From contig DAOWFY010000175.1 in the NCBI GenBank assembly GCA_030637775.1, positions 1 through 5,740 of the forward strand: DNA of 5,740 nucleotides, in the 5' to 3' direction. The notes beneath the pieces are model-generated. The model saw nothing but the letters and a program-made list of their open reading frames with translations. It was not told the DNA's origin and searched no databases. Numbering within the stretch: position 1 is the stretch's first letter; the number at the start of each line of letters is the position of its first letter. The stretch is from DAOVGU01 sp030637775 [NCBI: bacterium] (lineage in GTDB: Bacteria; Ratteibacteria; UBA8468). Below are positions 1 through 5,160 of this stretch, piece by piece. Position numbers and translations under genes: made by a program.

Positions 1-87
1 ACTGTTCTTCTGGTAGCCCTGACCGCTGCCAAAACAGGCAACAAAGACAAGATTCGCTTTGTTAAATCTTTCCTCCCTAATATTTAG
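1..87 (+). CDS. Possible 3' end of a truncated gene, unknown product
   Basis: Frame 1 is open from the window edge to a TAG at 85-87, giving 28 residues that end in FVKSFLPNI. The composition looks protein-like: a hydrophobic stretch (VLLVALTAA) followed by a basic segment (KTGNKDKIRF). I recognise no family. The opposite strand of the same stretch is also partly open and carries a good Shine-Dalgarno-like GGGAGG, but no ATG or GTG follows it at a usable distance, so the plus-strand reading is preferred. Such a short open frame can occur by chance. The sequence upstream of the window would settle it. Confidence 0.3.
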   Translation, partial: TVLLVALTAAKTGNKDKIRFVKSFLPNI

Positions 88-175
88 TTTTCAAAGAGCG
101 AGTTTTCTGAAACCCTATTTAATCAACTAATATCTCTTTAATAATAGATTTTATCTTGTTAATGGTATTAATTCA

Positions 176-583
176 TTAGGTTACGCTGATTATAAAGCTA
201 ACAATCTTCTCTGTTGCTTCAATTGCCTCTTTTGCCTCCTTTTTTGAATATACCTTGGGTTCCCCCAATGGATAACGAGGCTCAATATAATACCCATTTA
301 AGACAATGCATTCTTCTTCAATTGACTTAAAATTTCTATTTAATTTATTACATTCTTTCCATAGTTTGGGTAATTCGTGAATTTGCCACTTTTTTAATTT
401 TCCAATATTTACTCCCTGGCTAACGAGAAAACCTTTTAAATATTTCTCAGCTGCCTGTTGGCAATGGAAGCAGATTATATCCGTCCAACCGCCATGTTCA
501 AATGATAATTTCGCTTCATCAAGATCGTGATTTCCTTTCTCAAACCATTCTTTCGCTAAAATTATCAGATTATTTTGCTTCAT
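176..583 (-). CDS. HEPN domain protein, partner of the MNT nucleotidyltransferase
   Basis: This is a 135-residue, mostly helical protein of the HEPN type (PF05168-like). The family signature is visible: the W33-T-D to Q43-A-A-E-K-Y-L-K helix, an IHELPKLW segment (residues 68-75), and a late ARYP-like motif (P102-R-Y-P). HEPN proteins are commonly encoded next to minimal nucleotidyltransferases. In characterised pairs such as HepT/MntA, the HEPN protein is an RNase toxin that its partner AMPylates. Here the RNase motif R-x4-6-H is not evident, so toxin activity is uncertain. The ATG at 583 is chosen over an upstream TTG at 631 because GAGG lies 6 nt before it and because it overlaps the MNT gene by only 14 nt, which suggests translational coupling. 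No clear terminator hairpin is seen after the stop. The pair looks richer in A+T than the operon that follows, as is common for mobile toxin-antitoxin-like cassettes. Confidence 0.85.
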   Translation of the reverse strand: MKQNNLIILAKEWFEKGNHDLDEAKLSFEHGGWTDIICFHCQQAAEKYLKGFLVSQGVNIGKLKKWQIHELPKLWKECNKLNRNFKSIEEECIVLNGYYIEPRYPLGEPKVYSKKEAKEAIEATEKIVSFIISVT

Positions 584-899
584 ATAATACCTCGCCTTCT
601 TCAAGAATATTCTTGACAAAAAAATCGCCAAGCGCTAGCCGAACCTTAAACTCTTTCGGAGTATAGATAATAAAATCCGCCGGATATTCCCGATCTAAAT
701 CTCGTAATAAATAGAAAATTTCGATCGCTCGGCGATGCCGTGGCAATTTTGTCTGTTTTATGATAAAAAAATCAAGGTCACTTCCCTCTTCAAATTCATC
801 TCTTGCTGCTGAGCCAAACAAAATAATCTTTTCCGGATGATACTTTTTTATAATCCTCTCAGCAATTATCTGGACATCTCTGCTTAATTTTTTAGTCAT
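570..899 (-). CDS. MNT-type minimal nucleotidyltransferase
   Basis: This 109-residue protein has the compact nucleotidyltransferase fold of the MNT/MntA group (pol beta superfamily). The active-site signature is intact: G29-S30, ten residues, then D41-L-D43, with a third acidic residue at D75 in the PADFIIYT strand. In studied HEPN/MNT pairs this enzyme transfers AMP to the HEPN partner and neutralises it. By analogy it would be the antitoxin here, which is inference. It is the first gene of the pair and overlaps the HEPN gene by 14 nt. The start is ambiguous. The ATG at 899 gives the usual family N-terminus, but the AAGG directly before it is too close to act as a normal ribosome site. A TTG at 911, just after an in-frame TAA, would add four residues. 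Translation may be coupled to the 26-codon leader ORF that ends 4 nt upstream of the ATG. Confidence 0.85.
   Translation of the reverse strand: MTKKLSRDVQIIAERIIKKYHPEKIILFGSAARDEFEEGSDLDFFIIKQTKLPRHRRAIEIFYLLRDLDREYPADFIIYTPKEFKVRLALGDFFVKNILEEGEVLYEAK
590..593 (-). promoter_or_regulatory. Ribosome binding site that fixes the HEPN start
   Basis: GAGG on the minus strand, 6 nt before the ATG at 583, lies inside the last codons of the MNT gene. It supports the 583 start over the upstream TTG at 631. Confidence 0.6.
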
Positions 900-903
900 C
901 CTT

Positions 904-984
904 TTAACCAATTACCAAGTCTAAACTGATGACCCGGAAAGGGGTATTTGCATCCTTCCGGTAGATTTTTTCTAAATACCTCAT
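904..984 (-). pseudogene. 26-codon leader ORF, possible PqqD-like N-terminal remnant
   Basis: A minus-strand ATG at 984 opens a 26-codon frame ending in TAA at 904-906, 4 nt before the MNT ATG. The peptide contains LEKIYRKDANTPFRVIS. This resembles the start of PqqD-like proteins as I recall it (roughly 'YxrdpdtPFRvIdgeavIv'), after which the frame ends where about 60-70 more residues would be expected. Two readings fit. It may be a PqqD-like gene cut short, perhaps by arrival of the MNT/HEPN pair, or it may be a genuine short leader peptide coupled to MNT translation. Inside it, CCGGAA (934-939) and TTCCGG (956-961) form a weak 6-bp inverted repeat. The family match is from memory and rests on few residues. 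Confidence 0.3.
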
Positions 985-1038
985 AATATCTTCAATCTAT
1001 GGGCATAAAATATTTTAATTTTTTCATTTTCTGTTTTT

Positions 1039-1067
1039 ATTATACCACCCTAGAGAAAGGAAATCAA
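1039..1067 (-). promoter_or_regulatory. Sigma-70-type promoter for the MNT/HEPN transcript
   Basis: On the minus strand, TTGATT (1067-1062) is followed after exactly 17 nt by a perfect TATAAT (1044-1039). A TG one base upstream of the -10 makes it an extended -10. Transcription should start near 1032, leaving a leader of about 130 nt before the MNT ATG. The leader contains the 26-codon ORF. Confidence 0.65.
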
Positions 1068-1076
1068 AATAATTTT

Positions 1077-1104
1077 TTGTCATCTTAGCTTTTTATGGTA
1101 AAAT
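1077..1104 (+). promoter_or_regulatory. Sigma-70-type promoter for the ATPase/kinase operon
   Basis: TTGTCA (1077-1082), a 16-nt spacer, then TAAAAT (1099-1104) preceded by TG at 1096-1097 (TGnTAAAAT, extended -10). Only 7 nt separate the -10 from the ATG at 1112, so the expected transcription start falls on or next to the start codon. The message would then be leaderless. The -35 lies 9 bp from the -35 of the divergent promoter. Confidence 0.6.
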
Positions 1105-1111
1105 TAAGGCA

Positions 1112-1927
1112 ATGTATGAAGAGTATTGGGGCTTAAAGGAGAAACCCTTCGAGAATACCCCTGACCCGAAGTTTCTCTATCTCTCCAAGCAACATGAAGA
1201 GGGTTTATCCCGATTGCTCTATGTGGTCAAGGAGAGAAAGGGTGCGGGAATCTTAACCGGAGTATTTGGTTGCGGGAAGACGGTTTTGGCCCAGGCTCTT
1301 CTTAAGGAATTAAGTGAAAATATCTACAGGATAGCTCTGATCAATAATCCTCACCTCAAGGCAATTGAGCTTCTCCGCGCCATTGGCCGGCAATTAGGCG
1401 CCGAGGACTTACCGCAGAGAATAACCGAGATGTCGGCCGACTTCTTCCTCGAGTTAATCGAGGGGATCCTCTTAAATAATACCAAGGATGGAAAGGAAAC
1501 TCTCCTCATCATTGATGAGGCCCACATCATCAAAGATGAGGAGGTCCTGGAGGAATTAAGGTTGCTTTTGAACTTCCAGTCAGAGAAAAGGTTCCTCTTA
1601 ACCCTTTTGTTGTTGGGACAACCGGAGTTAAGCAAGAGAATCCAGAAGAATAAGCAGTTGGTCCAGAGAATTGCGATGGGCTTTCACCTTACCCCATTGA
1701 ATAAGAAGGAAACAAAAAACTACATCATTCATCGATTAAATGTGGCTCAAAGACCGAAGCCAGTTTTCTCTGAAGATGGTCTCAATTCAATCTATGAGAA
1801 TTCTGGAGGTATTCCCAGAAGAATAAACCAGATCTGCGATATAGGTCTCCTTACCGGCTTTAGTAAAAAGGTGGAAAGGATAGATAAAAAGATTATTCAG
1901 GAATCCGTAGACAGTTTAGGAATCTAA
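1112..1927 (+). CDS. ExeA/GspA-like AAA+ ATPase
   Basis: This 271-residue cytoplasmic P-loop ATPase is of the ExeA (GspA) type. The N-terminus MYEEYWGLKEKPFENTPDP is typical of the family, which fixes the start. Walker A is G50-VFGCG-K56-T57 and Walker B is LLIID135-E136-AH. A sensor-1-like segment, LLLLGQPEL (165-173), and a sensor-2-like GGIPRRINQ (232-240) follow. There is no C-terminal peptidoglycan-binding domain or membrane helix, so this is the short form. ExeA itself helps assemble the type II secretin through the cell wall, and related ATPases appear in many export and transposition settings. No secretion gene is visible here, so the client is unknown. It heads an operon with a histidine kinase starting 5 nt after its stop and two receivers. 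The only SD-like sequence, AAGG, sits 2 nt from the ATG, too close to work normally, which agrees with a leaderless message. Confidence 0.88.
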   Translation: MYEEYWGLKEKPFENTPDPKFLYLSKQHEEGLSRLLYVVKERKGAGILTGVFGCGKTVLAQALLKELSENIYRIALINNPHLKAIELLRAIGRQLGAEDLPQRITEMSADFFLELIEGILLNNTKDGKETLLIIDEAHIIKDEEVLEELRLLLNFQSEKRFLLTLLLLGQPELSKRIQKNKQLVQRIAMGFHLTPLNKKETKNYIIHRLNVAQRPKPVFSEDGLNSIYENSGGIPRRINQICDIGLLTGFSKKVERIDKKIIQESVDSLGI

Positions 1928-1932
1928 ATGTA

Positions 1933-3111
1933 ATGGAGAAAAAAAGAGCATCTCTTTCCTTAAAGAATCAAGGCATTAAGAAAAAGGCGGTGATCCTCTA
2001 TATCCTTGGTTCCCTCATTCCTTTATTGTTCTCCGGGTATCTCATTGCCAGATACATTCTCCCCTCCATCTCTCCGGCCGAAAATCTGCCAATCATAATT
2101 TTACTGATTCTTTTTCTTTCCTTTTTAGGGATTTTACCGCTCTCAAGGATGATGAGTACCATCTCCCGGATAGTAAAAGGGTCCGAGAAGGTAGCGCAAG
2201 GGGAAAAATTAAAGCCTCTGGAGATTGAGGAGGATGAGCTCGGAAGGCTTGCCACATCTCTAAATCTCACTGCGGAAAGGATCCAGAAGGATGCCCGAGA
2301 GTTACAGAGTAATACGCAAGCCCTCCAGGAGGCGCGTTATCAGTTAAATAAAAGCAATCAGGATCTAAAAAGAGTAAACCAAGAATTGGAAAGATTAAGC
2401 AAGGCAAAGACTTTATTCATCTCCAAGGCCTCTCACGAATTACGCAATCCTCTGAGCGTAATTAAGGAGTCCATTTCCCAGATTTTAGAAGGGGTGAAGG
2501 GAAAGGTTAATAAGGAGCAAGAGGAATTCTTAGGTATGGCTTACAGGAATACGAATAGGCTTACATTGTTGATTAACAATTTATTGGACCTTTCTCAAAT
2601 AGAGGCCGGAAGAATTGAGTATCGAAGAACTCTTGTAGATATTTCTGAGGTGGTTAAGGAAGTGCTGGATGCTACCCGGATGCAGGCCGATAAAAAGAGG
2701 ATTAAAATCATTAATAATCTTCCGGCAAACCTTCCTTCCTTATGGCTTGATAAGAGCAGAATAACCCAGGTCTGTACCAATCTCCTTGATAATGCCATTA
2801 AGTTCAGTAAAGAGGGGGGAAGAGTGATCGTGGAGGCCCGGGAAGAAGAAAAGGATGTTGAGATTAGTATCCGCGATTTCGGAGCCGGCATCAAACCACA
2901 AAATATTGACCTGATTTTTGATCGCTTCCGTCGTATTGATTCCGGGTACTTACCTACCCAGGGGCTTGGTCTGGGACTGCCAATCTGCAAAGAGATTGTT
3001 GAGAACCATCAGGGAAGGATCGGGGTAGAAAGCAAATTGGGAGAGGGAAGTAAGTTTATCTTTACCTTACCCAAAGAAAAAAATGAGCAAGAGAATTCTG
3101 GTGGTGGATGA
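1933..3111 (+). CDS. Membrane sensor histidine kinase (HAMP-HisKA-HATPase)
   Basis: This is a 392-residue kinase. Two membrane helices lie at about 19-42 and 52-71, with only about ten residues between them, so there is almost no periplasmic sensor. A HAMP-like linker (about 71-125) and a coiled coil (about 120-158) follow. The HisKA H-box is S-H168-ELRNPL. The ATPase domain shows the N box (NLLDN287AIKFS), G1 box (D315-FGAGI), F box (IFDRFRR, 329-335) and G2 box (GLGLGLPI, 344-351), so all catalytic motifs are present. It should autophosphorylate H168 and pass phosphate to a receiver, most likely the one encoded next. The input signal is unknown; it could be sensed within the membrane or supplied by the upstream ATPase (inference). 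The gene starts 5 nt after the ATPase stop, with a poorly spaced AGGA about 12 nt upstream. Its last 29 nt overlap the next gene and encode an unstructured-looking tail ending SGGG. Confidence 0.92.
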   Translation: MEKKRASLSLKNQGIKKKAVILYILGSLIPLLFSGYLIARYILPSISPAENLPIIILLILFLSFLGILPLSRMMSTISRIVKGSEKVAQGEKLKPLEIEEDELGRLATSLNLTAERIQKDARELQSNTQALQEARYQLNKSNQDLKRVNQELERLSKAKTLFISKASHELRNPLSVIKESISQILEGVKGKVNKEQEEFLGMAYRNTNRLTLLINNLLDLSQIEAGRIEYRRTLVDISEVVKEVLDATRMQADKKRIKIINNLPANLPSLWLDKSRITQVCTNLLDNAIKFSKEGGRVIVEAREEEKDVEISIRDFGAGIKPQNIDLIFDRFRRIDSGYLPTQGLGLGLPICKEIVENHQGRIGVESKLGEGSKFIFTLPKEKNEQENSGGG

Positions 3112-3484
3112 CGAGCCGGATGTGGTGAAGGCGATTGTCTCAAGACTGAAGGGAGAAGGTTATGAGGTAATTACTGCCTCTGGAGGTAAAGAGGCATTGG
3201 ATAAAGTCCGCAGTCAAAGACCTGACTTGATGCTTTTAGATATTATTATGCCGGGGATGGATGGAATAGAGGTTCTCCAGCAACTGAAGGAGATAGATCC
3301 TGATCTTCCGGTAGTTATCATCACCGCCCATCCTTCTCTGGAACCTAAGGATATTTTAAAATATGGAGCCTCCGGTTATATAAAAAAGCCATTTGAGTCC
3401 GAGGAATTGAAAGGGGCCATTAAGGAAGGGCTCGAGGAAAAAAAGGAGACAAAAGATGTCCAAAAAAATTTTAGTCATCGATGA
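3083..3484 (+). CDS. Single-domain response regulator (receiver)
   Basis: This 133-residue receiver protein has a complete active site: acidic pair D9-D10, phosphoacceptor D53 in LMLLDIIMPGMDG, T81 and K102 in IKKPF. No DNA-binding or enzymatic output domain follows. The last residues (about 119-133) are a charged tail partly encoded by the overlap with the next gene. By count, the segment between T81 and G95 is one residue shorter than in classical receivers. It is the probable phosphate acceptor from the preceding kinase and likely acts by binding another protein. The ATG is well supported by the family start (SKRILVVDDEPDV) but has no Shine-Dalgarno sequence, only an A-rich run. It lies 29 nt inside the kinase gene, so translation probably depends on ribosomes reading the kinase. 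Confidence 0.9.
   Translation: MSKRILVVDDEPDVVKAIVSRLKGEGYEVITASGGKEALDKVRSQRPDLMLLDIIMPGMDGIEVLQQLKEIDPDLPVVIITAHPSLEPKDILKYGASGYIKKPFESEELKGAIKEGLEEKKETKDVQKNFSHR
3443..3448 (+). promoter_or_regulatory. Strong ribosome binding site of the second receiver gene
   Basis: AAGGAG lies 7 nt before the ATG at 3456 and inside the coding end of the first receiver. It contrasts with the first receiver, which has no such site, and suggests that the second receiver is initiated independently, perhaps at a higher rate. Confidence 0.65.
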
Positions 3485-3827
3485 TGACCCTGATATCAGG
3501 GAAATGATAAAAAGCAGGTTAAAGGCAAACGGTTATACGGTTATTGTAGCTTCTGATGGATCGGAAGGGTTGGAGATGGCAAAGAGGGAACATCCTGATT
3601 TGATCCTTCTTAATGTCATGATGCCAAAATTAAGCGGGGTAACAGCCGCGATTAGACTGAAGGAGACCAAGGAGACAGAATCCATACCCATTATCTTAAT
3701 TACCGGGATTAGTGAGAGTGAGGCGCGCGCCCTCGCTCTCCGCTTTGGGGCAGAGAATTATATTATAAAACCTTTTGAAGGATCAGAATTGGTTAATAAG
3801 ATTGAAAAGGTACTAAAGGGTTTCTGA
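3456..3827 (+). CDS. Receiver-like protein with Asp-to-Asn phosphoacceptor
   Basis: This 123-residue protein is a single receiver domain. The acidic pair D9-D10, T83 and K105 (IIKPF) are in place, but the phosphoacceptor position reads LILLN53VMMPKLSG, with asparagine (codon AAT) in place of aspartate. It therefore should not be phosphorylated in the usual way. Asp-to-Asn in receivers generally mimics the unphosphorylated state, so it may be a constitutive partner, a decoy or a competitor of the first receiver (inference). The usual Asp after the Pro turn is also changed (KLSG versus GMDG in the neighbour). The fold is otherwise well kept, so this is not an obviously decaying gene. It starts 29 nt inside the previous receiver gene behind a strong AAGGAG site, and its 3' end overlaps the convergent HD-GYP gene by 15 bp. 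Confidence 0.9.
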   Translation: MSKKILVIDDDPDIREMIKSRLKANGYTVIVASDGSEGLEMAKREHPDLILLNVMMPKLSGVTAAIRLKETKETESIPIILITGISESEARALALRFGAENYIIKPFEGSELVNKIEKVLKGF

Positions 3828-4862
3828 TTTTTCGTAGATTCTACCTATCTCCTTATCCGTCAATGTCCTCCTGATGGAATAGAGGGAGTCCTGACAAAGA
3901 TTGATTCTTTTTGGAGTTTCCAACTTCCGGCCCTGGGAATCAAAGTAAATCTCCACCTCCGGTTTAAGAGGAGAATCGGGAATGGTTCTGCACACCCTCC
4001 CTATCTCACCGGTACTCAATCTTAGCCAGGTATCCATGGGGTAAAAGGTAATCTGGCGCAGAAGCACCTTCAGGATAGACCTAGCAAACTGCCTTTCACT
4101 ACCGGTCTCAATAATCCTTAAGATTGCCTCCTCGGGAGGCACTCTTCTTCGGAAAGCTCGGGAATGGGTCAGAGCCTCAAAGGTATCGGCCAATCCAATG
4201 ATCTTTGCCCACTCATGGATTTGCTCATCCTTATACCCACCGGGATAACCTCTCCCATCTCCCCTTTCATGCTCCTGATGAACCGCCAATAGAATATCCT
4301 TGTTTATTCCCTCAATTTCCTTTAATCTGTCGCGTCCATGGAGGGGATGTAGATTGATGTGTGTCCTCTCGCCGGGAGTAAGTTTCCCATTTTTGAAGAG
4401 AATCTTTTCGGGAAGGGCACTCATTCCCGCCTCGTGAAGAAGGGAGGCAATTCCCAAATCTACGAGCTGGGCTGTGGGGTATTTAAGTTCCATCCCCATC
4501 GCCAGGGAAAGAAGGCAGACATTCAGTGAATGATTAGGGAAATATGCTCTCGCGACAGGATAGTCCTTGATGATATTTTCCCAGTATTCTGAGAGAAGGT
4601 TTGAAGAGGAGAAAGAATCGACAATCTTTGCTGTTCTATCCTCTAAATCTTCAAGATTGATCTTCTCTTTCTTTTCGATCTTACTCCAGATTCTCCGGGA
4701 AAAATTAAGAAGTTCCGGGTAAGATTCCCTCTCCTTTGTCAATGAAGGAAGTTTCTTCTCTCTTATAGGTATTGTGAATTTCTCTTCCTTTTTTAACTTT
4801 TCCGGAGAAGGTTCTCTCCTTAAGGCTCTTTCTTTCTTAATAATCTTTGAGAACTTAATCAT
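3813..4862 (-). CDS. HD-GYP domain protein with divergent metal-site residues
   Basis: This 349-residue protein has no visible signal peptide or membrane helix. A lysine/glutamate-rich N-terminus (about 1-60) and a helical region precede an HD-GYP domain (about 105-260). A strand-rich C-terminal module (YPMDTWLRLSTGEIGRV, 274-290, to the end) often follows HD-GYP domains. The family hydrolyses cyclic di-GMP. The signature is recognisable: H111, then LLH143-E144-AGM where LLHDIGK is usual, H172-PLHG, EH198-ERGDG-RGYP where HHERxDGxGYP is usual, and D226 in LADTFEA. Two probable metal ligands thus become glutamate, so activity may be altered but need not be lost. The ATG at 4862 is preferred to a GTG at 4913 because the extra 17 residues would come from a palindromic repeat. 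A TATAAA lies 7 nt upstream of the ATG. The gene converges on the two-component operon and overlaps its last gene by 15 bp. Confidence 0.88.
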   Translation of the reverse strand: MIKFSKIIKKERALRREPSPEKLKKEEKFTIPIREKKLPSLTKERESYPELLNFSRRIWSKIEKKEKINLEDLEDRTAKIVDSFSSSNLLSEYWENIIKDYPVARAYFPNHSLNVCLLSLAMGMELKYPTAQLVDLGIASLLHEAGMSALPEKILFKNGKLTPGERTHINLHPLHGRDRLKEIEGINKDILLAVHQEHERGDGRGYPGGYKDEQIHEWAKIIGLADTFEALTHSRAFRRRVPPEEAILRIIETGSERQFARSILKVLLRQITFYPMDTWLRLSTGEIGRVCRTIPDSPLKPEVEIYFDSQGRKLETPKRINLCQDSLYSIRRTLTDKEIGRIYEKSETL

Positions 4863-4869
4863 AATAATC

Positions 4870-4875
4870 TTTATA
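4870..4875 (-). promoter_or_regulatory. Possible -10 element of the HD-GYP gene
   Basis: TATAAA on the minus strand ends 7 nt before the ATG at 4862, so transcription from it would give a leaderless or nearly leaderless message. No good -35 is found; the expected position falls inside the palindromic element. The gene could instead be read through from the small membrane protein promoter upstream. Confidence 0.35.
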
Positions 4876-4879
4876 CAGG

Positions 4880-4954
4880 TGTAGTGGCCGAGTTTACTCG
4901 GCTGGAGTAGCACTGCTTGCAGTGCGAGACAAGTCTCGCTACTCCGCCACTACA
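4880..4954. repeat. 75-nt nested palindromic (cloverleaf-like) element
   Basis: Almost every base can pair. An outer 9-bp stem TGTAGTGGC/GCCACTACA (4880-4888 with 4946-4954) encloses one hairpin and an inner 7-bp stem GGAGTAG/CTACTCC (4904-4910 with 4939-4945), which encloses two more hairpins. The three hairpins are perfect 7-2-7 palindromes of the same design: GCCGAGTTTACTCGGC (4887-4902), GCACTGCTTGCAGTGC (4910-4925) and GCGAGACAAGTCTCGC (4924-4939). It lies directly against the TAA of the small membrane protein gene and 17 bp before the HD-GYP start. There is no T tract on either side, so it is not a standard intrinsic terminator, and I see no clear target-site duplication. It resembles REP/BIME or MITE-like intergenic repeats. 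There is no second copy in this window. Confidence 0.8.
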
Positions 4955-5131
4955 TTACTTCTTTGCCAATAACATCAGGGCAATGGCAAAGAACAAACAG
5001 GTGTTGGTGAACTGGGCGAAGGACCTTGCTACCAGACCCCGAGGAAATGGTACAAGAGTAACCCGGGAGACAAGACCTAAAAGGAAACTTATCGCCGCCA
5101 CAATAATCAGAGCATTAACCAATTTCTTCAT
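4955..5131 (-). CDS. Small two-helix membrane protein, unknown function
   Basis: This 58-residue minus-strand ORF runs from the ATG at 5131 to the TAA at 4955-4957. Two hydrophobic segments (about residues 4-21, LVNALIIVAAISFLLGLV, and 43-56, NTCLFFAIALMLLA) flank a loop containing PFPRGLVARSFAQF. Lysines at both ends (MKK and AKK) suggest that both termini face the cytoplasm. Support that it is real: GGAG 5 nt before the ATG (5140-5137), a good promoter upstream, and a sensible hairpin-type topology. I do not recognise a named family. It is transcribed in the same direction as the transferase gene upstream and the HD-GYP gene downstream. Its stop codon abuts the palindromic element, which could protect the 3' end of its message. 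Confidence 0.75.
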   Translation of the reverse strand: MKKLVNALIIVAAISFLLGLVSRVTLVPFPRGLVARSFAQFTNTCLFFAIALMLLAKK

Positions 5132-5160
5132 TTTTTCTCCATCACCCCCATAATTTTTAA

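Noticed and set aside
88-175. Searched for a terminator or gene remnant after the HEPN gene.
   Set aside because: The stretch is AT-rich, with only short imperfect inverted repeats and no ORF with a start codon. Nothing can be supported.
584-631. Upstream TTG start of the HEPN gene.
   Set aside because: It would overlap the MNT gene by 62 nt and has no ribosome site, whereas the ATG at 583 has GAGG at good spacing.
1351-1635. Minus-strand frame inside the ATPase gene.
   Set aside because: It is a shadow of the ATPase coding frame: rich in Ser and Arg, with no recognisable domain.
1998-2270. Minus-strand frame inside the kinase gene (first half).
   Set aside because: It is a shadow of the kinase membrane and HAMP region, with no domain or ribosome site. 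The same applies to the frame at 2595-2990.
4863-4913. N-terminal extension of the HD-GYP protein from a GTG at 4913.
   Set aside because: The extra 17 residues would be encoded mostly by the palindromic repeat and do not resemble protein of the family. The ATG at 4862 is preferred.
4880-4954. tRNA or intrinsic terminator in place of a repeat.
   Set aside because: The length and cloverleaf shape recall a tRNA, but there is no T-loop consensus, no anticodon arm of normal size and no acceptor pattern. There is no T tract for a terminator on either strand.
4917-5153. 78-codon plus-strand frame beginning at a TTG.
   Set aside because: It starts inside the palindromic element, has no ribosome site and low-complexity content, and lies opposite the better-supported small membrane protein gene.
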